Shown here piece after piece: positions 46,121-54,523 of a stretch of DNA of 64,000 nucleotides. Position 1 is the first letter of the stretch. Every line of letters starts with the position of its first letter. Made by a program: the position numbers and the translations under genes. The stretch is from Methanoplanus sp. FWC-SCC4 (GTDB taxonomy: Archaea; Halobacteriota; Methanomicrobia; Methanomicrobiales; Methanomicrobiaceae). The stretch covers positions 186,001 to 250,000 of the forward strand of contig NZ_CP043875.1 in the NCBI RefSeq assembly GCF_032878975.1, written 5' to 3'. The notes beneath the pieces were generated by a model. It was not told the DNA's origin and did not search any database. It worked only from the letters and a program-made list of their open reading frames with translations.

Positions 46121-47038
46121 ATGGTAAACACAGAGAAGTTTATTGCAAAAGCAATTGAGGAGATCAAAGAAAAGTCAAACGGCAAAAAAGTTGTCATGGC
46201 ACTTTCCGGAGGGGTTGACTCATCCGTATGTGCAGAGCTTGCAAAACGTGCAATCGATGACAATTTAAAACCAATCTATGTCGATACAGGTCTTATGAGG
46301 AAAGGCGAGACTGAGAGGATTAAGGAACTCTTCTCAGATCTTGAACTTGATGTAATCGATGCAGGTGAGGAATTTTTCGAGGCATTAAAAGGTGTCGTTG
46401 ACCCTGAAGAGAAGAGAAAGGTAATCGGTGAGAAGTTCATCCGCATCTTTGAGCGTGAAGCGAAAAAAACAGGTGCGGAGTATCTCCTCCAGGGAACAAT
46501 ATACCCTGACATCATCGAAAGCGAGGGCGGAATTAAAAGCCATCACAATGTCGGCGGTCTCCCCTATGACATCAAATTTGAAGGATTAATTGAGCCTTTA
46601 ATTGATCTCTACAAGGATGAGGTAAGGGACGTTGCAGGGGCCCTTGAGATGCCTGTTGAGATTCAGCACAGAATGCCTTTCCCGGGCCCCGGTCTTGCTG
46701 TCCGCTGTCTTGGTGAGGTAACACCTGATAAGATTGCAGTAATCCGCGAGGCAAATGCTATTGCGGAAGAGGAGCTTGTTGAGAAGTTTCAGCCCTGGCA
46801 GTGCTTTGCAGCCCTGATAGGACTTGGCACAGGAGTCAAGGGAGATGTCCGTCTTCACGGGTGGATTATAGCTGTTCGTGCCGTTTACTCCCGTGATGCA
46901 ATGACAGCAGAGCCTGTTGAAATTCCGTGGGAAACAATGCACAAAATAGCATCACGCATCACCTCCGAAATCCCCGAGGTTGCACGTGTGGTATATGATA
47001 TCACTCCAAAGCCTCCGGCAACAATTGAATACGAGTGA
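46121..47038 (+). CDS. guaAB: GMP synthase, ATP-pyrophosphatase subunit B
   Basis: 305 residues. The PP-loop [15 protein letters not shown] near residue 28 and [49 protein letters not shown] and the C-terminal dimerisation part [21 protein letters not shown] through PPATIEYE are those of GuaA lacking the glutaminase half. In archaea the glutaminase subunit is a separate protein, not encoded here. It converts XMP to GMP. The 3' side has a hairpin terminator. Confidence 0.95.
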   Translation: MVNTEKFIAKAIEEIKEKSNGKKVVMALSGGVDSSVCAELAKRAIDDNLKPIYVDTGLMRKGETERIKELFSDLELDVIDAGEEFFEALKGVVDPEEKRKVIGEKFIRIFEREAKKTGAEYLLQGTIYPDIIESEGGIKSHHNVGGLPYDIKFEGLIEPLIDLYKDEVRDVAGALEMPVEIQHRMPFPGPGLAVRCLGEVTPDKIAVIREANAIAEEELVEKFQPWQCFAALIGLGTGVKGDVRLHGWIIAVRAVYSRDAMTAEPVEIPWETMHKIASRITSEIPEVARVVYDITPKPPATIEYE

Positions 47039-47360
47039 TATTCTTTAAAGGCTTTAGGGGATAATTTTCTGAATAAAAAATTCAGATTTTCTTTTATGCC
47101 TTACAAAATCTTATAATCAGTCAAAACCGGCAATAATCCAGATTAAGCCGGTTAACTGGTGCAAAAATAATCTCTGGATATATTGTGCCCCCCCTGGTTA
47201 TCTTAAATGGTGGGTTTGGTTACCTTCTGATTTTTTTGCATCATACAGATAATCCGGCATGAAAACAGTGGATGCTTTTCGCTTGGTGAATGTTTTTATG
47301 CCCAAAATATAATTTAAAATGCTTATAAAATATTTATAGAAATTTCAGAAGTGGATTTAA
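47039..47360. other. Intergenic region with terminator and inverted repeat
   Basis: Besides the terminator it holds a 7-bp inverted repeat AACCGGC/GCCGGTT (47125-47131 with 47147-47153, 15-base loop), a C7 run and a downstream AAAATATTTATAG TATA-like element at about 47327-47339 for argD. No open frame of note. Confidence 0.45.
47068..47095 (+). terminator. Hairpin and T-tract after the GMP synthase gene
   Basis: Perfect 7-bp stem TCTGAAT/ATTCAGA (47068-47074 with 47080-47086), loop AAAAA, followed by TTTTCTTTT. This resembles a bacterial intrinsic terminator and contains the T-tract needed by archaeal polymerase. Confidence 0.6.
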
Positions 47361-48521
47361 ATGGGAAATTATCAAAACTCCGTGAATACAAAGGATCTTG
47401 ACAGCCGCTACTTCATGCAGGCTTTCGGGCGTGACCAAAAAATTGTAAAGGGAGAGGGCAGTTATGTCTGGGACGAATCCGGGAAGAAGTACCTTGACTG
47501 CGTTGCGGGAATTGCAGTATGCAGTACCGGACACTGCCACCCGAAAGTCGTCGAAGCTGTATGCAGGCAGGCAAAAGAGCTGATACACATTTCAAATCTG
47601 TTTTATGTCCCCAACCAGGCAGAACTTGCAGAAAAAATGGTTGAGATATCCGGTCTTAAGGGCGGCCGTGCTTTCTTTTCAAACTCCGGTGCCGAGGCAA
47701 ACGAGGGAGCGATAAAGCTTGCAAGAATCATAACCGGGAAAAAGAAGTTTGTCGCCTTTGTAGACGGCTTTCACGGAAGAACATGCGGTTCACTTGCTGT
47801 AACATACAAACCTGCAATAAGGGAACCCTTTGAACCTCTCGAGCCGGAATGCACATTTGTTGAATACGGTGACTTAAAGGCCTTAAAAGAGGCGGTTGAC
47901 GATGACACCGCAGGTGTTTTTGTGGAAGGAGTGCAGGGCGAGGCAGGAATTGTTCCCGCTCCCGAGGGCTTTTACGAGGGCGTCCGTAAGATATGTGATG
48001 AAAAGGGTGCTCTTATGATCTGTGACGAGGTGCAGACAGGAATGGGAAGGACTGGAAAATGGTTCTTCTACCAGAATACATCCGTAACACCTGACATTGT
48101 CACAATTGCAAAGGGTATTGCAAGCGGTCTCCCGATGGGTGCACTGGTTGCGGCAGAAGGCATCTCCTTTAAGGCAAGTGAACACGGAAGCACATTTGCC
48201 GGTGGTCCCCTTGTATGCGCTGCAGCCCTTTCCACAATTGATATAATAGAGGAAATTCTCCCATCTGTAAGCGAAAAGGGAGATAGGTTTGCAAAAGGAC
48301 TCTCTGCACACAATCCCCGCTTCTGCGGTCTTATGATTGGAATCCCTGTCGGAGAGGAGAAGTGTAAGGACGTATATGAAGAGTGCAGAAGAAACGGTGT
48401 CATTGTAAACTGTGCATCACACGGTACAATCCGCCTCGTACCGCCGCTTACTATTTCAGATGAGGAGATAGACAAAGCAGTGGAGGTCATCAATGCGGCA
48501 ATTGATAAGACAGATCTTTAA
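47361..48521 (+). CDS. argD: Acetylornithine aminotransferase
   Basis: 386 residues of the class-III PLP aminotransferase family. AGIAVCSTGHCHPKVVEA, FFSNSGAEANEGAIKLAR, GFHGRTCGSLAVT, ICDEVQTGMGRTGKWF and the PLP lysine in IVTIAKGIASGLPMG are all present, as is the Thr in HGSTFAGGPLVCAAAL. ArgD makes N-acetylornithine and can also serve lysine synthesis. It overlaps hisC by 29 bases, so the two amino acid genes are co-translated. Confidence 0.92.
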   Translation: MGNYQNSVNTKDLDSRYFMQAFGRDQKIVKGEGSYVWDESGKKYLDCVAGIAVCSTGHCHPKVVEAVCRQAKELIHISNLFYVPNQAELAEKMVEISGLKGGRAFFSNSGAEANEGAIKLARIITGKKKFVAFVDGFHGRTCGSLAVTYKPAIREPFEPLEPECTFVEYGDLKALKEAVDDDTAGVFVEGVQGEAGIVPAPEGFYEGVRKICDEKGALMICDEVQTGMGRTGKWFFYQNTSVTPDIVTIAKGIASGLPMGALVAAEGISFKASEHGSTFAGGPLVCAAALSTIDIIEEILPSVSEKGDRFAKGLSAHNPRFCGLMIGIPVGEEKCKDVYEECRRNGVIVNCASHGTIRLVPPLTISDEEIDKAVEVINAAIDKTDL

Positions 48522-49557
48522 AAGTGAAGGCTATGTATTTGCAACGAAAGCTGCGGATATATCAAAAAAAGCCGGGTATTTAAAGCCGGCGAGACTTGCA
48601 AGCAATGAAAATCCCTCGGCTCCCTCAAAAAAGGCATTAAAACAGGCTGAAGAAGCTCTCTATTCAGGGAACCGTTACCCGGACGAGTCCGGAAGGGCCC
48701 TAAAGGATGCACTTGTTTCATATCACGGTGACTACCGGTTTGTGACAGGTGTCGGGATGGACGGTGTCATTGAAAATGTCATACGGACAATTGTGGAATG
48801 CGGGGACAAAGTGGTTGTAAGCACACCCACTTTTTCATTCTACAGACTCGCAGTTGAAGCCCAGGGAGGGGTTGTTGAAAACATAAAAAGGCGTGATGAT
48901 TTCTCTGTTGATACAGATGAATTCATAAAAGCCTGCAAAGGTGCAAAGCTTGCATTCCTGTGCAGTCCGAACAACCCGACAGGAACAGTCACTCCCGTCC
49001 CTGATATTGAAAAGATACTCTCATCAATTGACGGAATTTTGTTTCTCGACAACGCCTACATTGACTTCTGTGACACAGACTACCGTTTGCTGATGAAAAA
49101 TCACGACAATCTGATAATCGGCATGACAATGTCAAAGGCATTTGCGCTTGCCGGTATGAGAGTCGGCTATGCCTTTGTGCCTGAGTGGTACGAACCATAT
49201 TACATCCGTGCACAGACTCCTTTCAACCTGAACTGCGTCTCTATGGCAGCGGCAACAGGTGCACTGCTTGACGGGGAATATGTCAGTGACTATGTCAGTG
49301 AGGTATCAGAGTGGCGTGAGAGATTCATAAATGAATCAGGGTACCCTGTGTGTCAGAGCGGCGCAAACTTTGTAATGATTGATGTCTCACCGATGACTGG
49401 TGACGAGGCGGTAGAGAAACTTGCAGGTCTCGGTGTTATCGTCCGGTCGTGCGTAAGTTTTCCCATGCTCGGTGACAGCTATATCCGTGTAAGCATCGGG
49501 GAGCCCTGGGAGAATGAGATGTTTCTAAAAGCAGTAAAAGAGATCAAAAATCCATGA
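48493..49557 (+). CDS. hisC: Histidinol-phosphate aminotransferase
   Basis: 354 residues; ATG 48493 lies within argD and has GGAGGT five bases upstream, which decides the start. ARLASNENPSAPSKKALKQA, FLCSPNNPTGTVTPV, LDNAYIDFCD and the PLP lysine in GMTMSKAFALAGMRVGYAF are class-I/II aminotransferase motifs typical of HisC. It acts upstream of HisD. The stop codon overlaps the next start (ATGA). Confidence 0.92.
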   Translation: MRQLIRQIFKSEGYVFATKAADISKKAGYLKPARLASNENPSAPSKKALKQAEEALYSGNRYPDESGRALKDALVSYHGDYRFVTGVGMDGVIENVIRTIVECGDKVVVSTPTFSFYRLAVEAQGGVVENIKRRDDFSVDTDEFIKACKGAKLAFLCSPNNPTGTVTPVPDIEKILSSIDGILFLDNAYIDFCDTDYRLLMKNHDNLIIGMTMSKAFALAGMRVGYAFVPEWYEPYYIRAQTPFNLNCVSMAAATGALLDGEYVSDYVSEVSEWRERFINESGYPVCQSGANFVMIDVSPMTGDEAVEKLAGLGVIVRSCVSFPMLGDSYIRVSIGEPWENEMFLKAVKEIKNP

Positions 49558-50066
49558 TGATCTGCATTTCAGGAATACCCGGTACCGGTAAATCAACTCT
49601 GGCGGATGAACTCAAAAAAAGAGGATACAATATTGTCCGGCAGAACGATACGGTAAAAGACTTTATCGTATCAGATGATGAAGAAAGGGATACAAAAATT
49701 ATTGATGAGGAAAAATGGGTATCTTCATTCAAACCATTTGAGGGGATAATCGAAGGGCACCTGACTCACCTTCTGCCCTGCGATCTTGTGGTGATACTAA
49801 GGTGCAGGCCTGACATCCTAAAGGAACGTCTGCAACATCGTGGATATTCACAGGAGAAGGTTATGGAGAATGTGGAGGCTGAAGCCCTTGATGTCTCCTT
49901 AATCGAGGCTCTCGAATACCATGAACCCTGCAAAATATTAGAAATAGACACGACAAATGAATCTGTCGATATTATTGCAACAGAGATCGGGGATTTTATG
50001 CAGGGTAAAATACCACCTTCTCATGGAAAAACCGACTGGTCAGAATATTTTGGAATGATCATATGA
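49554..50066 (+). CDS. AK6/Fap7-type small adenylate kinase
   Basis: 170 residues. P-loop GIPGTGKST at 7-15, then VRQNDTVKDFIV, IIEGHLTHLLPCDLVVILRCRPDILKERLQHRGYSQEKVMENVEAEALDV: the NMP-kinase core and LID arginines of the AK6 family. These act as adenylate kinases and in ribosomal RNA processing (Fap7). It overlaps hisC by four bases and the following gene by four bases, so the four genes form one operon. Confidence 0.85.
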   Translation: MMICISGIPGTGKSTLADELKKRGYNIVRQNDTVKDFIVSDDEERDTKIIDEEKWVSSFKPFEGIIEGHLTHLLPCDLVVILRCRPDILKERLQHRGYSQEKVMENVEAEALDVSLIEALEYHEPCKILEIDTTNESVDIIATEIGDFMQGKIPPSHGKTDWSEYFGMII

Positions 50067-50662
50067 CACTTGACAATTATCGCCCTCATGTAGCAGGGAT
50101 AATAAAACCAATAGTAAAGGTATGCGTAAAACTGCATCTGACTCCCAATGCAAGCACAATAATTGCTTTCATTGCCGCAGCAGCCGCAGGTTACGCCTTT
50201 TATCAGAGTAATATCCTTATGGGTGTGATTTTTGTCTTTCTTAATGCATTTTTTGACGCAATTGACGGAGCGATTGCCAGGGAGATGAATATTGCAACTC
50301 CCGGCGGTGATTTCCTGGACCATGTCATTGACAGGTATGCCGATATTTTTATCATATGCGGTATATTTGCAGGTCCTCTTGCTCCCTGGCCTATCGGTGT
50401 CTTTGCGCTCACCGGTGTTCTCATGTCCTCCTACCTCGGCACCCAGGCACAGGCTGTTGGTGTCGGCAGGTTTTATGGAGGTATTTTAGGACGGGCGGAT
50501 CGCCTTGTTCTTTTAATTGCAGCCGGAATTATTGATTTAATTGTAGCCGGCGGAATCTACGGCATGAGTTTCCTTGGATGGCTTCTGGTTGTCTTTGGTG
50601 TTCTGGGGCACTTCACGGCAGCACAGAGGTTTGCTCATGTCTGGAAAGAACTGAAAAAATAA
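50063..50662 (+). CDS. CDP-alcohol phosphatidyltransferase (archaetidylinositol-phosphate-synthase-like)
   Basis: 199 residues with about six membrane segments. The family motif is complete: Asp65, Asp68-Gly69, Ala72-Arg73, Gly82, Asp86 and Asp90. The 200-residue length and N-terminal YRPHVAGIIKPIVKVCVKLHLTPN match archaeal archaetidylinositol phosphate synthases, which join CDP-archaeol to myo-inositol phosphate. Another polar head group (serine, glycerol) cannot be excluded by eye. It overlaps the kinase gene by four bases. Confidence 0.85.
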   Translation: MTLDNYRPHVAGIIKPIVKVCVKLHLTPNASTIIAFIAAAAAGYAFYQSNILMGVIFVFLNAFFDAIDGAIAREMNIATPGGDFLDHVIDRYADIFIICGIFAGPLAPWPIGVFALTGVLMSSYLGTQAQAVGVGRFYGGILGRADRLVLLIAAGIIDLIVAGGIYGMSFLGWLLVVFGVLGHFTAAQRFAHVWKELKK

Positions 50663-50697
50663 TTCATTTAATTTTTTAGGCAGTTTGGGGTTTTCTG

Positions 50698-51216
50698 ATG
50701 ATAAAAAGAGTGGTTGTTGCCGGCAGGGGTTCTGGTGGTTTTGACGATACTGTATCGCCTTTTTTTGGCAGATGCAGCAGTTTTTGTGTTGTTGATATTG
50801 GATCAGGCGGAATTGCAACACACCTTACTATTCCAAACGAGGCAAGTGACATTCCGGGAAGTGCAGGGGTTGTTGCTGCAGGAAATGTCATAGACTTTGG
50901 TGTGGATGCCGTTGTTGCCGGAGATTTTGGCGCAGGCTCGACAAAGGTTTTTCAAAAGGCCGGTGTGAAGCAGTATATCCTTAAGGATATTCTGATAAAA
51001 GAGGCGATTGAAAAAGTGATTTCAGGGGGAGTTGAATGTGTGGACTCCGGAGAAATAATTGCCTCACAAAAATACGGTATGGGGAGAAATAAAAGGAAAG
51101 CCCCTGAAAAATCCTTGTCCGGTTTTTTTATATGCAGCAGGTGCGGGTGCTCAATGCCAAAAAAGGATGGAGTTTTGGAGATGGAATGCCCAAACTGTGG
51201 CAATAATATGAGCTAA
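50698..51216 (+). CDS. NifX/NafY-like Fe-Mo-cofactor-type protein with C-terminal zinc ribbon
   Basis: 172 residues. Residues 1 to about 115 have the dinitrogenase iron-molybdenum cofactor biosynthesis fold (VVVAGRGSGGFDDTVSPFFGRCSSFCVVD...VDAVVAGDFGAGSTKVFQKAGVKQY). A linker leads to a zinc ribbon with Cys146, Cys149, Cys164 and Cys167. Members of this family bind metal clusters or cofactor precursors in nitrogenase and other systems. It starts 35 bases after the phosphatidyltransferase gene, and its 3' end faces the 3' end of the nitrogenase-like operon. A functional link to that operon is tempting but unproven. Confidence 0.82.
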   Translation: MIKRVVVAGRGSGGFDDTVSPFFGRCSSFCVVDIGSGGIATHLTIPNEASDIPGSAGVVAAGNVIDFGVDAVVAGDFGAGSTKVFQKAGVKQYILKDILIKEAIEKVISGGVECVDSGEIIASQKYGMGRNKRKAPEKSLSGFFICSRCGCSMPKKDGVLEMECPNCGNNMS

Positions 51217-51316
51217 AATTTCTCAATTCCTAAAAATTTTGTTGTATTTTCTTTTTTGTATTTTTTTTATATTTAGCCAAAAAATCCTCTTTCCAGTATT
51301 TGCTCCAAATCCTCTG

Positions 51317-51352
51317 CCCGGGAATCCGGGTATCGGTTTTTTAAAGATACCC
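51317..51352. terminator. Two overlapping hairpins between convergent genes
   Basis: CCCGG/CCGGG (51317-51321 with 51326-51330) and GGGTATC/GATACCC (51328-51334 with 51346-51352) share three bases, so only one can form fully. T-rich stretches flank them (51242-51275 on the plus strand, and on the minus strand the complement of AAAAAATCC). They probably end transcripts from one or both sides. Confidence 0.45.
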
Positions 51353-51388
51353 TGATTTTTAGAAGAATCGGTGGGATAAAAGGTTCAG

Positions 51389-52525
51389 TCAGCTTTTCTT
51401 GTTTAGGGAATTTATGACTGATTCCGTAAACGAAAGTGCCCCTTCGATCCCTGCAAATGGTCTGTTGTGAAGCATGACTTTGTGCCTTATGGGAAATGTC
51501 ATCTCAACAAATGGGATGTCCGGAGATACTGCATATTCAAAGGATGAGCCTATGATAAGATCAGGTCTTTCATTTAGGATGCGTTCTTTAGTCTCTTGCA
51601 TGTCCGTTATCTTTTTTGAAGGAAAATCAGTGTTTTCAGGTTCCCCGTTTCTTACTCCTGCAAATATTATGTTGGCATCAAATGTATTCTTCAGATGTTC
51701 TGCCGCAAATTCAACATATGATTCTGTCCCGAAGATCATAACATCCGGAGGGTCAGATTTTCGCAAATATTTGCTCCCTGCCTTCGTGATAACTTCATCA
51801 GCCTCTTCTGCCTCCTCAAAAATTTTACCTGCATCTTTGTCAGGGAAGAGTTCTGAAATTTTTGAAAATGAATCTGTGACATTATCAATCCCGAGAATGC
51901 TGAGATTAAGATCATCTGAATTATGATATTTTTGGTGTGAATAATCGGGGTTTACTGATACCGAGTATGGAGACGGATTTCTTACAGACTCTAAAGTGTC
52001 CCTGCAAAATGTGGCTGCAACAGGTATTTTGCACAGATCAAGAAGTCTTTTAGCCTCGATTAAATTACCCCGGTGAAACGGATCAAGTGAGCATATGCCG
52101 TCAATGTTTATCCCTTCCCTCCCGTGATCTGTTTTTATGTCAAGCTTTGATAATGCGTAATCCCGGCCGGAATCAAAGTCACCTGAAAATCCCGCGGGAT
52201 CAATTGCAATAACGTCAAAATCAGAGAGAATTCCCGAAATATCCTCCCCCATAACCGAAGGAACGCATGTGTTTATGACGGCAATTTTTGAATACATGCA
52301 TGAAAGGCTGTCGACGACTTCAAGCAGTCTGTCTTCTGCCCCGAATATGACCTCATCCTGGATAAGAAACGTGCTGTGCAAAGAGTCCGGAACCGCCATA
52401 TCAGCATAAAAGTAGCATCCCGAAGATCCGTGAATAACGACACCGACATCTGTTAAACCTGCAAGTGCGGATGCTGCACCTGTCATTGCGCACGGCCATA
52501 CGGGATTTATGCAGGGTTTTGACAT
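51389..52525 (-). CDS. Nitrogenase-like component 1 subunit (short; NifK/CfbD-like)
   Basis: 378 residues from ATG 52525, which overlaps the preceding stop by one base and has GGAGGAG upstream; the GTG at 52543 is inside that site. The N-terminal part has three cluster-type cysteines: Cys12 (VWPCAMTGA), Cys37 (IHGSSGCYFY) and Cys87 (NTCVPSVMGEDI), with spacings of 25 and 50 as in NifK-type chains. VIFGAEDRLLEVV and VIAIDPAGFSG are further family blocks. A C-terminal Rossmann domain (PPDVMIFGTESYVEFAAEHL, IGSSFEY) follows. The chain is far shorter than NifD/K (around 480-520). Third gene of the nif-like operon. Confidence 0.85.
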   Translation of the reverse strand: MSKPCINPVWPCAMTGAASALAGLTDVGVVIHGSSGCYFYADMAVPDSLHSTFLIQDEVIFGAEDRLLEVVDSLSCMYSKIAVINTCVPSVMGEDISGILSDFDVIAIDPAGFSGDFDSGRDYALSKLDIKTDHGREGINIDGICSLDPFHRGNLIEAKRLLDLCKIPVAATFCRDTLESVRNPSPYSVSVNPDYSHQKYHNSDDLNLSILGIDNVTDSFSKISELFPDKDAGKIFEEAEEADEVITKAGSKYLRKSDPPDVMIFGTESYVEFAAEHLKNTFDANIIFAGVRNGEPENTDFPSKKITDMQETKERILNERPDLIIGSSFEYAVSPDIPFVEMTFPIRHKVMLHNRPFAGIEGALSFTESVINSLNKKS

Positions 52526-53565
52526 TATAAAAATCTCCTCCACTGGTGAAGCATTCGCCCAACACCTGTTGTTCCTATCGGTGTGTAAAACGGAATAGGA
52601 ATAACTGTCCCGTCAGGGTCAAGTATTATCCCTGTTTTCTTTGCGATCTCGTAGAGGAGTCCTGCCTCTGCCTTTTGAAACCCGAAAGAGTCGAAATACA
52701 CTTTCTCACCCTTAAGGTCTGAAAAATCCTCACATAGCCGGTTTTGATTTTCATATTCCTCTGAAACGGCATTTGAGGGATCAATATTGAGAATATCCGC
52801 GACCTCCTCTAAAAATTCAATTGTCCCCGAAAGCCCGTATGGAAATGACCGGATGCACGGCGCATTTGTAACCAAAGCAAAGTGTTTTGAGAGTTCCCCT
52901 GTTGTGTCATCCCTTATTATATTCAGGCACCCTCTGCCTGTCTTTTTAATATCATCAGGGGTTATGTTTCTTGCAAACCTTACATTCACCCCAAGACCGA
53001 GAAGGGAGAGAAGCCGCTTTATTTCGGCAAAATTTTCATCAACCTCATATTCGAGATTCTTCTCTCCGATGATGTTTACCAGGGGGTGCTTTGATTCCCC
53101 TGATTTTTCAATAAGGCAGGATGTCTCCTTTAAGGCGGTTATGTATCCTTTTTCAAACGATCCCCCGAGAAAGCCGGAAGTGTGGACTGGAATGACAGGG
53201 ACTCCCCAGTCATTTGAGCATATTTTGTCTACATCATCGCCGATTGTCTCGCATATGCATGATGTGATGACAAACACAGCCCCGGGATTGTATTCAAGGG
53301 AATCCTTTATCGTGTTTTTTAGTTTTTCTTCCCCGCCGAAAATTATCTCATTCTCCTGCATTCCGCTTGAGATAATTTCAGGTATGTCAAAGCACCCGTT
53401 GTAGAGCATCGTCGACTGAAAAAGAGATGATGCCTGGTGTGCACATCCGTCGGGGCCGTGCACTATTGTTGCCGCATTATTGACAAATGCACATACCGAA
53501 AGGGCTCCTGTGACAGTGCAGCCTTCAAGCCTTGATATATTTTTGTGCGAGGGATTCGAGTTCAT
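52525..53565 (-). CDS. Nitrogenase-like component 1 subunit (short; NifD/E-like)
   Basis: 346 residues. Cysteines Cys16 (LEGCTVTGA), Cys41 ([10 protein letters not shown]) and Cys103/105 ([12 protein letters not shown]) match the three cluster ligands of NifD-type chains (spacing 25 and 62-64). A later Cys in [11 protein letters not shown] aligns roughly with the FeMo-cofactor ligand region of NifD, but no ligand histidine equivalent to His442 is evident. The C-terminal Rossmann part includes [29 protein letters not shown] 53565 lies 41 bases inside the NifH-like gene; no other start exists in the frame before the first Cys. Partner of the gene at 51389. Confidence 0.85.
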   Translation of the reverse strand: MNSNPSHKNISRLEGCTVTGALSVCAFVNNAATIVHGPDGCAHQASSLFQSTMLYNGCFDIPEIISSGMQENEIIFGGEEKLKNTIKDSLEYNPGAVFVITSCICETIGDDVDKICSNDWGVPVIPVHTSGFLGGSFEKGYITALKETSCLIEKSGESKHPLVNIIGEKNLEYEVDENFAEIKRLLSLLGLGVNVRFARNITPDDIKKTGRGCLNIIRDDTTGELSKHFALVTNAPCIRSFPYGLSGTIEFLEEVADILNIDPSNAVSEEYENQNRLCEDFSDLKGEKVYFDSFGFQKAEAGLLYEIAKKTGIILDPDGTVIPIPFYTPIGTTGVGRMLHQWRRFL

Positions 53566-54355
53566 CCATTGTGAGTGGAGTAGGCTGTTTTTCAGGGTCA
53601 GGTTTATTGTTCATTATTTTGTCTGCAAGACGCCTGTAAACTCCTGCCTGTTCCGATTCGGGAGCGTATTCAAGGACTGTTCTTTTGCTGACCTCTGCAA
53701 CCCTTACTATCTGGTTTCTGGGTATGAATTCAATAAGTTCCGAGTTAATCAGTCTTGCAAACTCAGATACGAGTTCGTATTCACCCTCAATATTTGCAGA
53801 GTTGCAGATGACCCCTCCGAGTGTGCATCGTGCCTTTGATCTGCGGGAGAGTCTTGCGATTGCCTTGCAGATGTTGTTTGCAGCGTAAAGAGCCATGAAG
53901 TCCCCTGATGTCACAAGATACACTTCCTGTGCATATCCCTCACGCATCGGCATTGCAAATCCTCCGCAGACGACATCCCCGAGCACATCGTAGACAATGA
54001 TATCACCGTAGAGTGCATCAAGCTTTTCGAGAAGCTGGAATGTTGCGATAATCCCCCTGCCTGCACAGCCGACCCCCGGTTCGGGTCCTCCCGCCTCAAC
54101 GCATCTAATCCCGTTATAACCGGTATAGACCACATCATCTGTTGAAAGGCTGCTCTCACCCTTTTCACGTACGAGATCAAGAACGGTCGGAATCCATTCG
54201 CCGCGCATCAGCATGCGTGTGCTGTCGTGTTTTGGATCACAGCCGATTTGCATTATATCCAGTTTTTTTTCTGAAAGCGCAGCGGAGAGGTTTGCCGACG
54301 TTGTCGATTTCCCTATCCCTCCCTTGCCATAGAGCGCTATTTGTTTCATTACCAT
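53525..54355 (-). CDS. NifH-like reductase (ATPase iron protein)
   Basis: 276 residues (274 if the second Met at 54349 is used). P-loop GKGGIGKST at 10-18, switch I around [11 protein letters not shown] (39-50), cluster cysteines Cys97 ([12 protein letters not shown], with Arg100) and Cys130 ([14 protein letters not shown]) are intact, so it can hold the bridging 4Fe-4S cluster and use ATP to drive electrons into a component 1. Similarity is to both NifH and CfbC. It is first in the operon. No Shine-Dalgarno site precedes the start. Confidence 0.92.
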   Translation of the reverse strand: MVMKQIALYGKGGIGKSTTSANLSAALSEKKLDIMQIGCDPKHDSTRMLMRGEWIPTVLDLVREKGESSLSTDDVVYTGYNGIRCVEAGGPEPGVGCAGRGIIATFQLLEKLDALYGDIIVYDVLGDVVCGGFAMPMREGYAQEVYLVTSGDFMALYAANNICKAIARLSRRSKARCTLGGVICNSANIEGEYELVSEFARLINSELIEFIPRNQIVRVAEVSKRTVLEYAPESEQAGVYRRLADKIMNNKPDPEKQPTPLTMDELESLAQKYIKA

Positions 54356-54523
54356 GATATTTGGTTTTGTGTGGTTATTAGGGTGATTGTGATTTTTGCT
54401 GTTTTAAAGTTTAGACGGACAGCTGATTTGATTCAGTGTTGGATGGATAAAGGGAACCCGCCTTTGGATAAAGGATATAAATATTGGCTGTATTATAATT
54501 TCCATTATGTGGGGGGCTGGTGA

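Noticed and set aside
51389-54355. Identification as a true nitrogenase
   Set aside because: Component 1 chains are about 100-150 residues too short, the cofactor ligands are not evident and no nifE, nifN or nifB is adjacent.
51389-54355. Identification as CfbCD of F430 biosynthesis
   Set aside because: CfbD is a single D-type chain; here two different chains, each with three cluster cysteines, are present. Not excluded without phylogeny.
54341-54523. 60-codon plus-strand frame upstream of the acetyltransferase
   Set aside because: Hydrophobic, Cys/Trp-rich translation of a promoter region without ribosome site or homologue that I recognise.
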